From CAZAQS01 sp964486825 (lineage in GTDB: Bacteria > Chloroflexota > Anaerolineae > Anaerolineales > UBA4823), in assembly GCA_964486825.1 (NCBI GenBank), contig CAZAQS010000217.1, positions 1-8,064 on the forward strand: a DNA stretch of 8,064 nucleotides. Reading direction: 5' to 3'. The notes under the pieces are model-generated. The model was not told the origin of the DNA. It saw only the letters and a program-made list of their open reading frames with translations, and searched no databases. This document shows, one piece after another, positions 1 to 5,867 of this stretch; the stretch's first letter is position 1, and each line of letters begins with the position of its first letter. The position numbers were made by a program, and so were the translations under genes.

Positions 1-9
1 GAGCCTCAT
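1..9 (-). CDS. 5' end of an unidentified gene running off the left edge
   Basis: Only the first three codons (ATG AGG CTC, Met-Arg-Leu) lie inside the window, read on the minus strand. The start is supported by an excellent Shine-Dalgarno sequence, AAGGAGG, at 20-14, four bases before the ATG. The gene follows the secreted-protein gene in the same direction after a gap of about 146 bp and could be co-transcribed with it, since I see no hairpin terminator between them. Nothing can be said about its product. Confidence 0.5.
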
Positions 10-13
10 TTTT

Positions 14-20
14 CCTCCTT
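14..20 (-). promoter_or_regulatory. Strong ribosome binding site for the left-edge gene
   Basis: AAGGAGG on the minus strand is a perfect anti-16S match, placed four bases before an ATG at 9-7. It is the main reason for calling a gene start at the window edge. Confidence 0.55.
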
Positions 21-155
21 ATCATTCCTTTCCCGATGAATCTCCCTCGAAGATAATTGCTGAGCTATAAGCGCGCGTTAATACACGAAAAAATCATTAT
101 TCACTTATTATATATAACGGGATTTGGATGGGATTGTTACGGTTTGGGGAGCTGG

Positions 156-1253
156 TTAAGGCTTTTTGCCATTACCTTTGCCGGAGTTGCCTTTGTCTTT
201 ATCCTTGCCTTTGTCAGAGTCGCCCTTTTCTTTGTCGGAAACGCCTTTGTCTTTATCCTTGCCTTTGTCACCCTGGTCGCTCTGGCCGGGGTTGTCATTA
301 CCCCGGCCTTGATTGCCCTGTCCAGGATGATCGTTTTCTTTGCCCTGGTTGCCATTGCCATTCCCATTACCACGACCCTGGTTGTCATTTCCATTTCCCC
401 GACCAGCTCTGTCATTATCCGGATTGCCTGGTGGGAACGCTGGCGGGACCGTATGGGGCGGGGTGTCAGGCAATGGAGCGACGGGTGCGTTTTCCGGTTG
501 CTGGACCGCTGGCGGGGCAGGCGGCACATCCGTTGGTGTTGGCTGATCAGCAGGCTGCTCGTATTTAACCACAGAGCCAGACGGGTTCTTCCCTTCTCCT
601 GCTCCGGCCATGCCAGTTACGTCAGGAGGCGCTGTGGCAGCGGAGTCGGATTGAGCATCTTCTTCAGAAGCCAACTCAGTGACAGGCAGAGGCATCTGGT
701 CTGCACAGGAGATTGGAAACAGGCGTCCATTGTTGTAGTTTGCAAGGATGGATGTATAGGACCGGGCTTGTTGTTGGGTGAATTGTGATAGCTCACCGTC
801 GGCTTGATGGTTGCTGAGCCAATTGTCAACCTCTACCAGGATGCCTTCTATCCTGGTCTGAGAAGCGCCGTTGTAGACATTTACGATCGCGATCAGGGCT
901 TCCTTGAGGAGGTCGATGGCCGGGTCTCCTTCAGGGGTGCCGTGCAAGCTCAGCATGTCGGCTCTTGAATAGGTGACACCTCCCAGTGTTACCTGAGCTG
1001 GCCACGCATCCGGACGAGTTCCCCAATGGTAAGCGTGGTAGGTGCAGTTTTGTTTCTCTACCTTGTCTGTATCCCTGTCTACTGGGAGATTTGAGAGCCT
1101 GCCAACTTGAGCTGTGGGTGTGGGATCGATATCTGTGTAATTGGCCTGGGAAGAACGGTTTGCAAGAAAGATCGCTGGTACGCTAAAACCCAGTATAATG
1201 GTCGTAATCAATACGGCTAATGGTAAAAATAACGGTTTTCTTTTCATTTTCAT
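156..1253 (-). CDS. Secreted or membrane-anchored protein with two-Cys domain and Gly/Asn/Lys-rich tail
   Basis: 365 residues from the first ATG. A basic N-terminus (KMKRK) and a hydrophobic stretch at about 7-31 form a signal peptide or N-terminal anchor. A Thr/Pro-containing linker (about 40-68) leads to one domain running from C70 to C183, the only two cysteines, which could form a disulphide outside the cell. Its landmarks, xWGTRPDAWP (77-85), VTLGGVTYSRADMLSL (88-103), a helical stretch ending IVNVYNGAS (123-131) and ANYNNG..P..C (171-183), match a widespread bacterial extracellular domain usually written CTxTQGYWKxHPxAWP...LG...Y...LL...NYNNG...C, whose function is unknown to me. From about 195 the chain is Pro-rich, and from about 275 it is almost only G, N, Q, D and K. 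The second ATG (codon 3) is the better start: a GGGGG motif lies 7 bases before it but only 1 base before the first. Biochemical role unknown; surface location is likely. Confidence 0.85.
   Translation of the reverse strand: MKMKRKPLFLPLAVLITTIILGFSVPAIFLANRSSQANYTDIDPTPTAQVGRLSNLPVDRDTDKVEKQNCTYHAYHWGTRPDAWPAQVTLGGVTYSRADMLSLHGTPEGDPAIDLLKEALIAIVNVYNGASQTRIEGILVEVDNWLSNHQADGELSQFTQQQARSYTSILANYNNGRLFPISCADQMPLPVTELASEEDAQSDSAATAPPDVTGMAGAGEGKNPSGSVVKYEQPADQPTPTDVPPAPPAVQQPENAPVAPLPDTPPHTVPPAFPPGNPDNDRAGRGNGNDNQGRGNGNGNGNQGKENDHPGQGNQGRGNDNPGQSDQGDKGKDKDKGVSDKEKGDSDKGKDKDKGNSGKGNGKKP
189..270 (-). repeat. 28-bp perfect direct repeat in the tail-coding region, 54-bp period
   Basis: Positions 189-216 and 243-270 are identical over 28 bases and sit exactly 54 bp (18 codons) apart, so both copies are in frame. 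They encode repeated Lys/Asp/Gly units of the type DKGKDKDKG in the C-terminal tail. Repeats of this kind can expand or contract by slippage or recombination without breaking the frame, so tail length may vary between strains. Confidence 0.85.
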
Positions 1254-1259
1254 ACCCCC
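1245..1259 (-). promoter_or_regulatory. Ribosome binding site and preferred start of the secreted-protein gene
   Basis: On the minus strand GGGGG (1259-1255) is followed by T, ATG (1253-1251), AAA and ATG (1247-1245). Spacing to the second ATG is 7 bases, which is normal; spacing to the first is 1 base, which is too short. The protein therefore probably starts at 1247 and has 363 residues. Confidence 0.45.
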
Positions 1260-1433
1260 GAAATACCAGTAATTTATCCCCTCTGTAAAATCCCCCTTTA
1301 CCTTACATAATATTATCAGATATTAATCTTTTATGTGATTAGATTTTAATAATAATGAGATTAATAAAGTGATATGAATTAGATAGGAATACAGATAATC
1401 CAACACACTCGGGATCGAATTGAAACCCACTGA
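1254..1433. other. AT-rich intergenic region with a 9-bp inverted repeat
   Basis: This 180-bp stretch, especially 1300-1390, is much richer in A and T than the genes around it and has no plausible reading frame. It contains a perfect inverted repeat, TATTAATCT (1321-1329) and AGATTAATA (1358-1366), with 28 bases between the arms. It must carry the promoter of the minus-strand secreted-protein gene. In DNA this AT-rich the repeat could be chance. Confidence 0.4.
1310..1318 (-). promoter_or_regulatory. Possible extended -10 promoter of the secreted-protein gene
   Basis: On the minus strand TG-A-TAATAT (1318-1310) resembles an extended -10 element. It lies about 60 bp before the gene in a strongly AT-rich stretch. 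No convincing -35 hexamer is found at the proper distance, so this is a weak call. Confidence 0.25.
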
Positions 1434-1700
1434 GTGACACTTATTCCAATCTACCGCGATATCCGCAGTCTTTTATCTCCAGGCAGGTCGAGCCTGGCTT
1501 TGATCGGAGCGACCATCGTTATGGCGTTGGGGATTTCTCTGGTGGAGCTGCCTTGCACGGCTGGCTTCCCGGTACTGTGGACGAACCTGATACCTGCCCA
1601 GCAGGTGGATAGCCTGAGCTTTGCTCTCTTGCTAGGGTTGTACATGCTGGCGCTGGCGGTGGTCCTGAAGGACCGCCGCTGCAAGAAAGCGACGATTTAG
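1434..1700 (+). pseudogene. Remnant of a CcdA/DsbD-like membrane protein (cytochrome c biogenesis transmembrane family)
   Basis: An 88-codon frame opening with GTG directly after an in-frame TGA (1431-1433), without a Shine-Dalgarno sequence. It has two hydrophobic segments: about residues 21-38, and 60-77 (SLSFALLLGLYMLALAVVLK). Between them lies ISLVELPCTAGFPVLWTNL, which I recognise as the core Cys motif of CcdA/DsbD-like thiol-disulphide transporters. Full-length members have six or more membrane segments, so both the N-terminal part and most of the C-terminal part are missing. The last segment (LYMLALAVVLKDRR) reads like a join between the segment after the Cys motif and the final helix of the family, which would fit an internal deletion. 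No coding sequence resembling the missing N-terminus is seen in the AT-rich DNA upstream. It could instead be a small expressed membrane protein, but decay is more likely. Confidence 0.55.
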
Positions 1701-1748
1701 GGTTCCCTGGCCCGGGAAAAGACCTTACTTTACAGAACTGAAGCTGAA

Positions 1749-2273
1749 TTATCGCCGTAGACGGAAGTAACGCTCCACACGCCTGGAGACTTTAAATGCG
1801 ACGAACCCGGCGATGAGTATGATTGCCAGGATTACGATAATACTGGGGCTGCGAAAGAATCGGAAGAGAAAGAAAACCAGCAAAACGTAGGTAATCGGGA
1901 AGGACAGGGAGACGATGAAATTGGCCAGGGCGTACTGGGGTCCGGGAGGAGGGGCGGACTTATTTGGCGTCTCAGCAGGAGGAGAGTATTCATCCCAGTG
2001 ATGCCCGTTCCCGTTACCAGGGTTCCCGTCTGAGCTACTGCTTTTGATGTACAGATCATAATGCGCCCGGCTAGCCGGGTCTTTTAATACCTGGTAGGCT
2101 TCGTTAATCTCCTGCATGCGGCGGTTGGCGTCACTGGATGAGTTCGTGTCCGGGTGATATTTAATCGAGAGTCGCTTATAAGCGGCGGTAATGACCTCTG
2201 ACTCGGCAGATGGATCAACCTGTAAGATCTTGTAATAATTCTTTCCTTGTGGCATCGAGATCAGGGCCTCCAC
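1749..2273 (-). CDS. Membrane-anchored J-domain (DnaJ-like) protein
   Basis: 174 residues from a GTG at 2273. The better start is the ATG at 2255 (MPQGKNYYKIL, giving 168 residues), which has GGAGG 11 bases upstream, while the GTG has no ribosome site. Residues 12-75 are a complete J domain: YYKILQVDPSA, the KRLSIKYHPD loop with the invariant HPD at 40-42 that stimulates the ATPase of DnaK-type Hsp70, and INEAYQVLKDPASRAHYD. A polar Ser/Gly/Asn/Pro linker (78-113) leads to two membrane segments, about 119-137 and 144-161, and a basic end (SRRVERYFRLRR). The positive charges on both sides predict a hairpin with the J domain and C-terminus in the cytoplasm. There are no Gly/Phe or zinc regions, so it is not a general DnaJ but a specialised co-chaperone placing Hsp70 at the membrane. 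The client is unknown. Confidence 0.87.
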   Translation of the reverse strand: MEALISMPQGKNYYKILQVDPSAESEVITAAYKRLSIKYHPDTNSSSDANRRMQEINEAYQVLKDPASRAHYDLYIKSSSSDGNPGNGNGHHWDEYSPPAETPNKSAPPPGPQYALANFIVSLSFPITYVLLVFFLFRFFRSPSIIVILAIILIAGFVAFKVSRRVERYFRLRR

Positions 2274-2380
2274 GAGAAGGTCATCCGGCTAGTTTCTTAA
2301 GCATGATACCATATTTAGGGGAAGGTTCTGGCATCGTTGATTTTTTTGTCCCTCTTACTCTACAATGCGATCTCGTTGGA

Positions 2381-2411
2381 TTCATAATAACCTGCATAAA
2401 CGAGATATAAT
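2381..2411 (+). promoter_or_regulatory. Candidate promoter of the lyase gene
   Basis: A perfect -10 hexamer TATAAT lies at 2406-2411. The best -35 candidate is TTCATA at 2381-2386 (four of six consensus bases) with a long 19-bp spacer. This would give a leader of about 115 nt before the lyase start. The -10 is good and the -35 is weak. Confidence 0.35.
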
Positions 2412-2519
2412 CCCAATTACCGGCATTTATTTTTCTTACTGTTTGGACTTTTCCTGGTACTGCAATTTCCCGCCTGAGATTGTTGCGTATTCAGTTTTGC
2501 GATACGCTCGAGTTAATAA

Positions 2520-2525
2520 AAGGAG
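2520..2525 (+). promoter_or_regulatory. Ribosome binding site that fixes the lyase start
   Basis: AAGGAG stands eight bases before the ATG at 2534. This favours that start over the upstream TTG at 2480, whose extra 18 codons do not resemble the lyase family. Confidence 0.8.
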
Positions 2526-2533
2526 CCTACAAA

Positions 2534-3946
2534 ATGAAAGAAAACGAGAGCACAAGCATTTTTGGGGACCTGTACCCATACCGGAACAGGTATAAAACCT
2601 ATGCTGAGATCCCTGAAAAGGGCCGCGACCAGGAAGATATCCTCCAGGAGCTGTCAGCTATCGCCGAGGAGGAGGACCAGAAATGGGAAACAGGCCTGGT
2701 CTCCGGGACGATGTATCACGGTGGGAAGGAGCATTACGCTTTCCTCAACCGGGTTTTCAGCCTCTATTCTTACGTGAATCTGATCCAACGCGATATGTGC
2801 CCGAGCGGGACCAAGTTCGAATCCGAGATCATCTCGATGACGGCTAAGATGTTGCATGGAGATGCGGTTAAGGACTTCAATCCGCAGGATGAGGTTTGTG
2901 GCGCAGTTACTTCGGGTGGAAGCGAGAGCATCTATAATGCCTTGTTCGTATACCGGGAGTGGGCGCGCGAGGAGAAGGGTATCACCCAGCCAGAAATGGT
3001 TGTACCAAATACCCTGCACCCCGCATTTTTCAAATCCGGGCATTACATGGGCATCAAGATCATACCGGTACCGGTGGATGAGAATTTCGAGGCCGATGTG
3101 GAGGGCATGCGGGCGAAGATCACTCCCAATACAATTGCTATCGGCGGTTCTGCCGGCTCCTACCCGCATGGTGTTGTCGACCCGATCGAGAAACTTTCAA
3201 ACCTGGCCTTGGAGCATAAAATCGGCCTGCATGTAGATGGCTGCCTGGGAGGCTTCATTTTGCCCTGGGTGGAAAAATTGGGCTACGACGTGCCAATATT
3301 CGATTTCCGAGTGCCGGGAGTCACGTCCATTTCTTGCGATACGCATAAATACGGTTATGCCTTGAAAGGGACCTCTGTCGTGTTGTACCGCAACAAGCAG
3401 TTACTGCGTCGCCAGTTTTTCACCATCGCTGACTGGCCGGGTGGCCTGTACGCTTCTCCAACCGTGCAGGGCAGCCGTTCTGGCGGTCTGAGCGCGGCTA
3501 CCTGGGCCGCGATGGTGACCATTGGGGAGGAGGGGTATCTGAATGCGGCCAGAGCTATCATGAACACCTCTGATCAGATCCGGGCAGGGATTGCCGAAAT
3601 CCCAGAGATTAAGATCCTGGGAAAGTCTACCTTCCTGATCTCCATGGCTTCCGACGAGGTAGATATTTACCATGTCAACGATTACCTTGCCCGGAAAGGC
3701 TGGCGGATGAATGGCTGCCAGAATCCTGCCGGTTTCCATTTTTGCATCACCCTGCGTAATACGCTCCCCGACATCGCCGAAAGCTTCGTTAGGGATCTGA
3801 AGGAAGCCGTGGTCTACGCTAAAAACCCAGCCCAACCGACGCCGATGAGCGGCGCATTGTACGGGTTAGCGATGACGGCGGATGGGAAGATGATGGTGAA
3901 AGAGGGCATGTTGTCCTACATTGAAGCCACTTATGACGAGGTATAA
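2534..3946 (+). CDS. PLP-dependent lyase of the sphingosine-1-phosphate lyase family
   Basis: 470 residues, fold type I PLP enzyme (group II decarboxylase superfamily). Family members cleave phosphorylated long-chain bases into phosphoethanolamine and a long-chain aldehyde. Landmarks: SGTMYHGG at 57-64 with Y61, TSGGSES at 126-132 (cofactor phosphate loop), H162 expected to stack on the PLP ring, HVDGCLGGF with D235 pairing the pyridine nitrogen, and SISCDTHKYG with the Schiff-base lysine K272. WPGGLYASP (301-309) and QGSRSGG (312-318) are typical of sphingosine-1-phosphate lyases rather than glutamate decarboxylases. There is no N-terminal membrane helix, as in other bacterial members, so it should be a soluble dimer. 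One departure: the family NPLHxD segment reads NLIQRD here (82-87), so Q85 stands where the classical enzymes have His. The substrate may thus differ, for example another phosphorylated amino alcohol or an amino-acid decarboxylation. Family is certain, exact reaction is not. Confidence 0.85.
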   Translation: MKENESTSIFGDLYPYRNRYKTYAEIPEKGRDQEDILQELSAIAEEEDQKWETGLVSGTMYHGGKEHYAFLNRVFSLYSYVNLIQRDMCPSGTKFESEIISMTAKMLHGDAVKDFNPQDEVCGAVTSGGSESIYNALFVYREWAREEKGITQPEMVVPNTLHPAFFKSGHYMGIKIIPVPVDENFEADVEGMRAKITPNTIAIGGSAGSYPHGVVDPIEKLSNLALEHKIGLHVDGCLGGFILPWVEKLGYDVPIFDFRVPGVTSISCDTHKYGYALKGTSVVLYRNKQLLRRQFFTIADWPGGLYASPTVQGSRSGGLSAATWAAMVTIGEEGYLNAARAIMNTSDQIRAGIAEIPEIKILGKSTFLISMASDEVDIYHVNDYLARKGWRMNGCQNPAGFHFCITLRNTLPDIAESFVRDLKEAVVYAKNPAQPTPMSGALYGLAMTADGKMMVKEGMLSYIEATYDEV

Positions 3947-3948
3947 GG

Positions 3949-3962
3949 TAGGGATATCCCTA
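3949..3962. repeat. 14-bp perfect palindrome after the lyase stop codon
   Basis: TAGGGATATCCCTA starts two bases after the lyase stop codon. A second, 11-bp near-palindrome, TATCT-A-AGATA, follows at 3986-3996. They have no loop and no T-run, so they are not terminators. They could be protein-binding sites or chance. Confidence 0.4.
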
Positions 3963-4063
3963 GTGAGAAGAAGGGACTCTCCTAATATCTAAGATACTCG
4001 ATAAGGTATAAACTAAGTACAGATACAGGGGGCAAGTCAGGGGAGGCTATCTTACTGGTATCT

Positions 4064-4088
4064 GGCCTGCACGAAAGTGCAGGCCTTT
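4064..4088 (+). terminator. Hairpin terminator after the lyase gene
   Basis: GGCCTGCAC (4064-4072), loop GAAA, GTGCAGGCC (4077-4085) form a perfect 9-bp GC-rich stem closed by a stable GNRA-type tetraloop. The stem is followed by a short TTT. The T-run is short, but stem and position (118 bp after the lyase stop, before the next promoter) fit a transcription terminator that separates the lyase from the next operon. Confidence 0.7.
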
Positions 4089-4110
4089 ACCGTTAAGCTC
4101 CCAACAGTCC

Positions 4111-4139
4111 TTTACTACAATCCATTGAGTCTATATAAT
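4111..4139 (+). promoter_or_regulatory. Sigma70-like promoter of the SCP2-alcohol dehydrogenase-oxidoreductase operon
   Basis: TTTACT (-35, 4111-4116) and TATAAT (-10, 4134-4139, perfect consensus) are spaced by exactly 17 bp. Transcription should begin near 4146, giving a leader of about 65 nt. It lies directly after the lyase terminator and before the first gene of the operon, which makes it the most convincing promoter in the window. Confidence 0.65.
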
Positions 4140-4210
4140 AAGAGAAAGCGTTCACAAACCTTTTGACCGACCCAATAAGCTGCAAGATCTGACCATGGAG
4201 AGGTGAAGAA

Positions 4211-4618
4211 ATGATGTTCAAATTCCCATCGGATGAGTGGATTAAGGAACTGAGCCGCCAGCTAAACGCAAGCGAATCTTACGAGAAGTCAGCCAGCAAC
4301 TGGGAGGGAGATTTTATCTTCATCGTCGAGCCCACCCCCGAAAGCGAGGCCAGTTATTTATATTTGGACCTGTATCACGGGAAGAGCCCGAGCGCTGGGG
4401 CTCTGGCGGATATGGATCAAAAAAATGCTGCTTATATTATCTCGGCCCCGGCAGCTACCTGGCGGAAAGTTATCGAAGGGAAACTCGATCCTATCCAGGG
4501 AATGATGACCCGCCAGCTCAAATTGAAGGGCAATATGATGCAGGTTATGCGGTATCCCAAGGCTGCTAAGGAAATCGTCTCCTGCTGTGCGCTCGTGCCC
4601 ACCGATTTCGGGGATTGA
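4211..4618 (+). CDS. SCP2 sterol-carrier-domain lipid-binding protein
   Basis: 135 residues, a single stand-alone SCP2 domain without signal peptide or membrane segment, so cytoplasmic. SCP2 domains form a hydrophobic tunnel that binds fatty acyl chains, fatty acyl-CoA or sterols. The domain is recognised from the strand pair SNWEGDFIFIVEP (29-41) and YLYLDLYHGKS (49-59), then NAAYIISAPAATWRKVIEGKLDPIQGMM (72-99 region) and the closing KLKGNMMQVMRYPKA motif (104-118). Length is typical for a free-standing bacterial member. The ribosome site GGAGAGGTG (4197-4205) serves the first ATG of an ATG-ATG pair. It opens an operon with the alcohol dehydrogenase 50 bp downstream. Such an enzyme-free carrier next to aldehyde and alcohol oxidoreductases suggests that the intermediates are hydrophobic. 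The bound lipid is not predictable from the sequence. Confidence 0.82.
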   Translation: MMFKFPSDEWIKELSRQLNASESYEKSASNWEGDFIFIVEPTPESEASYLYLDLYHGKSPSAGALADMDQKNAAYIISAPAATWRKVIEGKLDPIQGMMTRQLKLKGNMMQVMRYPKAAKEIVSCCALVPTDFGD

Positions 4619-4668
4619 TCCAGAATGGGGGCCATTGAACGGCCGGCATATCAAGAAGGGAGCACCGT

Positions 4669-5829
4669 GTGTGGTATTTTGTTTCACCTCAAGTCGTGTT
4701 TGGAGAAGGAGCGTTGTCCGTCCTCGAAGAGATCGAGGGCCGGACAGCATTGATCGTCACCGACAAAAACCTGGTAGAAATGGGGACTGCTGAGCGGGTT
4801 ATGGCTCACCTTAAGCAAGCCGGCATACAGGGGCATGTTTACGATGCCGTAGAGCCAGACCCATGTGCGGAAACCGTTTATGGTGGTGTGAAAGTAGCTA
4901 TGGGTATCCAACCGGATTGGATCATAGGGTTGGGTGGCGGTTCGCCGATGGATGTTGCCAAGGCGGTATGGGTGTTGTATGAACGCCCAGACCTGCAATT
5001 GGAGGAGATCAACCCGATCGTCCAGCTTGGCCTGAGGAAGAAGGCGCGCCTGATCTGCATCCCTACCACCAGCGGGACGGGGGCAGAGGCGACCTGGGCA
5101 ATTGTGATTACAGATAAGAGCGAGGGGCGCAAGATGGGCTTAGGCAACCGGGAGAATGTGGCGGACCTGGCGATTGTCGACCCCTCCCTGGCTTCGGGAA
5201 TGCCGCCAGGCTTGACCGCAGATACCGGGTTGGACGCGTTGACGCATGCAGTCGAGGGATTTACCTGTACATGGCACACTGACCTTACGGATGGTTTATG
5301 CATCCAGGCCGCTCGCCTGGTCTTTTCTTACCTGCCCCTGGCAGTGTCAGATGGCTCCAATCTGGAAGCTCGCGAACGAATGCATAACGCAGCTGTGTGC
5401 GCTGGGTTGGGCTTTGGCAATGCGATGGCTTCTGCAGCGCATGCCATGGGACATGTATTAGGCGCTGTCTTCCACCTCTCGCATGGACGGGCGGTAGGCA
5501 TCTGCCTGCCCTATACGATCGAGTTCGCTGCCAGGGAAGCTCCACAACGTTTTGCTGAGCTGAGCGCATTGTTAGGCCAGCCAGGAGAAGGTGAAGCCGG
5601 GGCGCGCCTGCTATCCGGGCGAGTCAGGGAACTTTGCAACCTGGTGGGCGTACCCACAAGCCTAGCAGAGGCCGGGGTGGGTCGGGAGGCATTCGACGAG
5701 CACCTGGACAAGCTGGTGGAAGACGCATTTAACGATACGCAGATGCTGACGGCCGTGCGCTGTCCAACTTACGATGAGCTTGGGAAGATTTTCTCCTATG
5801 CATATGAAGGGAAACCGGTTGATTTTTAG
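4669..5829 (+). CDS. Iron-type (group III) alcohol dehydrogenase
   Basis: 386 residues, the usual length of NAD(P)-dependent iron-type alcohol dehydrogenases, which interconvert alcohols and aldehydes in the cytoplasm. The N-terminal dinucleotide-binding half carries GGGSPMDVAK (89-98) and PTTSGTGAE (132-140). The helical C-terminal half has the metal site: D189 and H193 in TGLDALTHAVE, H258 in AAHAMGH and H272 in FHLSHG, the same four ligands as in E. coli FucO, so the enzyme should be active with Fe2+ (or Zn2+). The start is a GTG with GGGAG six bases upstream; the following WYFVSPQVVFGEGAL fits the family N-terminus well. It is the middle gene of the operon, 50 bp after the SCP2 gene and 38 bp before the oxidoreductase. 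With the latter it could link alcohol, aldehyde and acid. Chain length of the substrate is not evident. Confidence 0.92.
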   Translation: MWYFVSPQVVFGEGALSVLEEIEGRTALIVTDKNLVEMGTAERVMAHLKQAGIQGHVYDAVEPDPCAETVYGGVKVAMGIQPDWIIGLGGGSPMDVAKAVWVLYERPDLQLEEINPIVQLGLRKKARLICIPTTSGTGAEATWAIVITDKSEGRKMGLGNRENVADLAIVDPSLASGMPPGLTADTGLDALTHAVEGFTCTWHTDLTDGLCIQAARLVFSYLPLAVSDGSNLEARERMHNAAVCAGLGFGNAMASAAHAMGHVLGAVFHLSHGRAVGICLPYTIEFAAREAPQRFAELSALLGQPGEGEAGARLLSGRVRELCNLVGVPTSLAEAGVGREAFDEHLDKLVEDAFNDTQMLTAVRCPTYDELGKIFSYAYEGKPVDF

Positions 5830-5855
5830 TCGCCGAAGGGATACAGGTTGGCTTC

Positions 5856-5861
5856 AAGGAG
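5856..5861 (+). promoter_or_regulatory. Ribosome binding site of the oxidoreductase gene
   Basis: AAGGAG lies six bases before the ATG at 5868. An out-of-frame ATG at 5864 overlaps this region, but the spacing favours the ATG at 5868. Confidence 0.75.
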
Positions 5862-5867
5862 CTATGC

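Larger units (their letters stand above)
2256..2533. other. Divergent intergenic region between the J-domain and lyase genes
   Basis: The 278 bp between the two preferred starts has no convincing gene; frames crossing it lack ribosome sites and run into known genes. It must hold the promoters of both neighbours. The plus-strand promoter candidate is listed separately. For the minus strand I see only a TATCAT hexamer near 2300-2310 without a matching -35 element. Confidence 0.5.

Noticed and set aside
137..529. Minus-strand frame with Lys/Thr-rich repeats
   Set aside because: It is an alternative frame of the same repetitive tail-coding DNA; its repeats mirror the DNA repeat and it has no start signals.
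57..788. Long plus-strand open frame of 243 codons with hydrophobic-looking N-terminal half
   Set aside because: It is antisense to the repetitive Gly/Asn/Lys/Pro tail of the secreted protein; Lys and Asp codons read backwards give Leu, Phe and Val. It has no ribosome site or recognisable domain.
1701..1748. Possible terminator between the converging remnant and J-domain genes (TTCCC...GGGAA)
   Set aside because: The stem is only five base pairs and is followed by a mixed AAAAG sequence rather than a T-run on the plus strand; support is too weak.
2480..2533. Upstream TTG start adding 18 residues to the lyase
   Set aside because: The ATG at 2534 has AAGGAG at the right distance, while the added residues do not fit the family and the TTG lacks a ribosome site.
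2365..2595. Plus-strand frame of 76 codons before the lyase
   Set aside because: It overlaps the lyase start in another frame, spans the candidate promoter and has no ribosome site or recognisable domain.
2654..3169. Minus-strand frame of 171 codons inside the lyase gene
   Set aside because: It lies fully antisense to a well-conserved enzyme with all family motifs; no ribosome site and no known domain.
3947..4110. Possible riboswitch or small RNA between lyase and next operon
   Set aside because: Apart from the terminator hairpin and two short palindromes I see no conserved aptamer-like structure or separate promoter.
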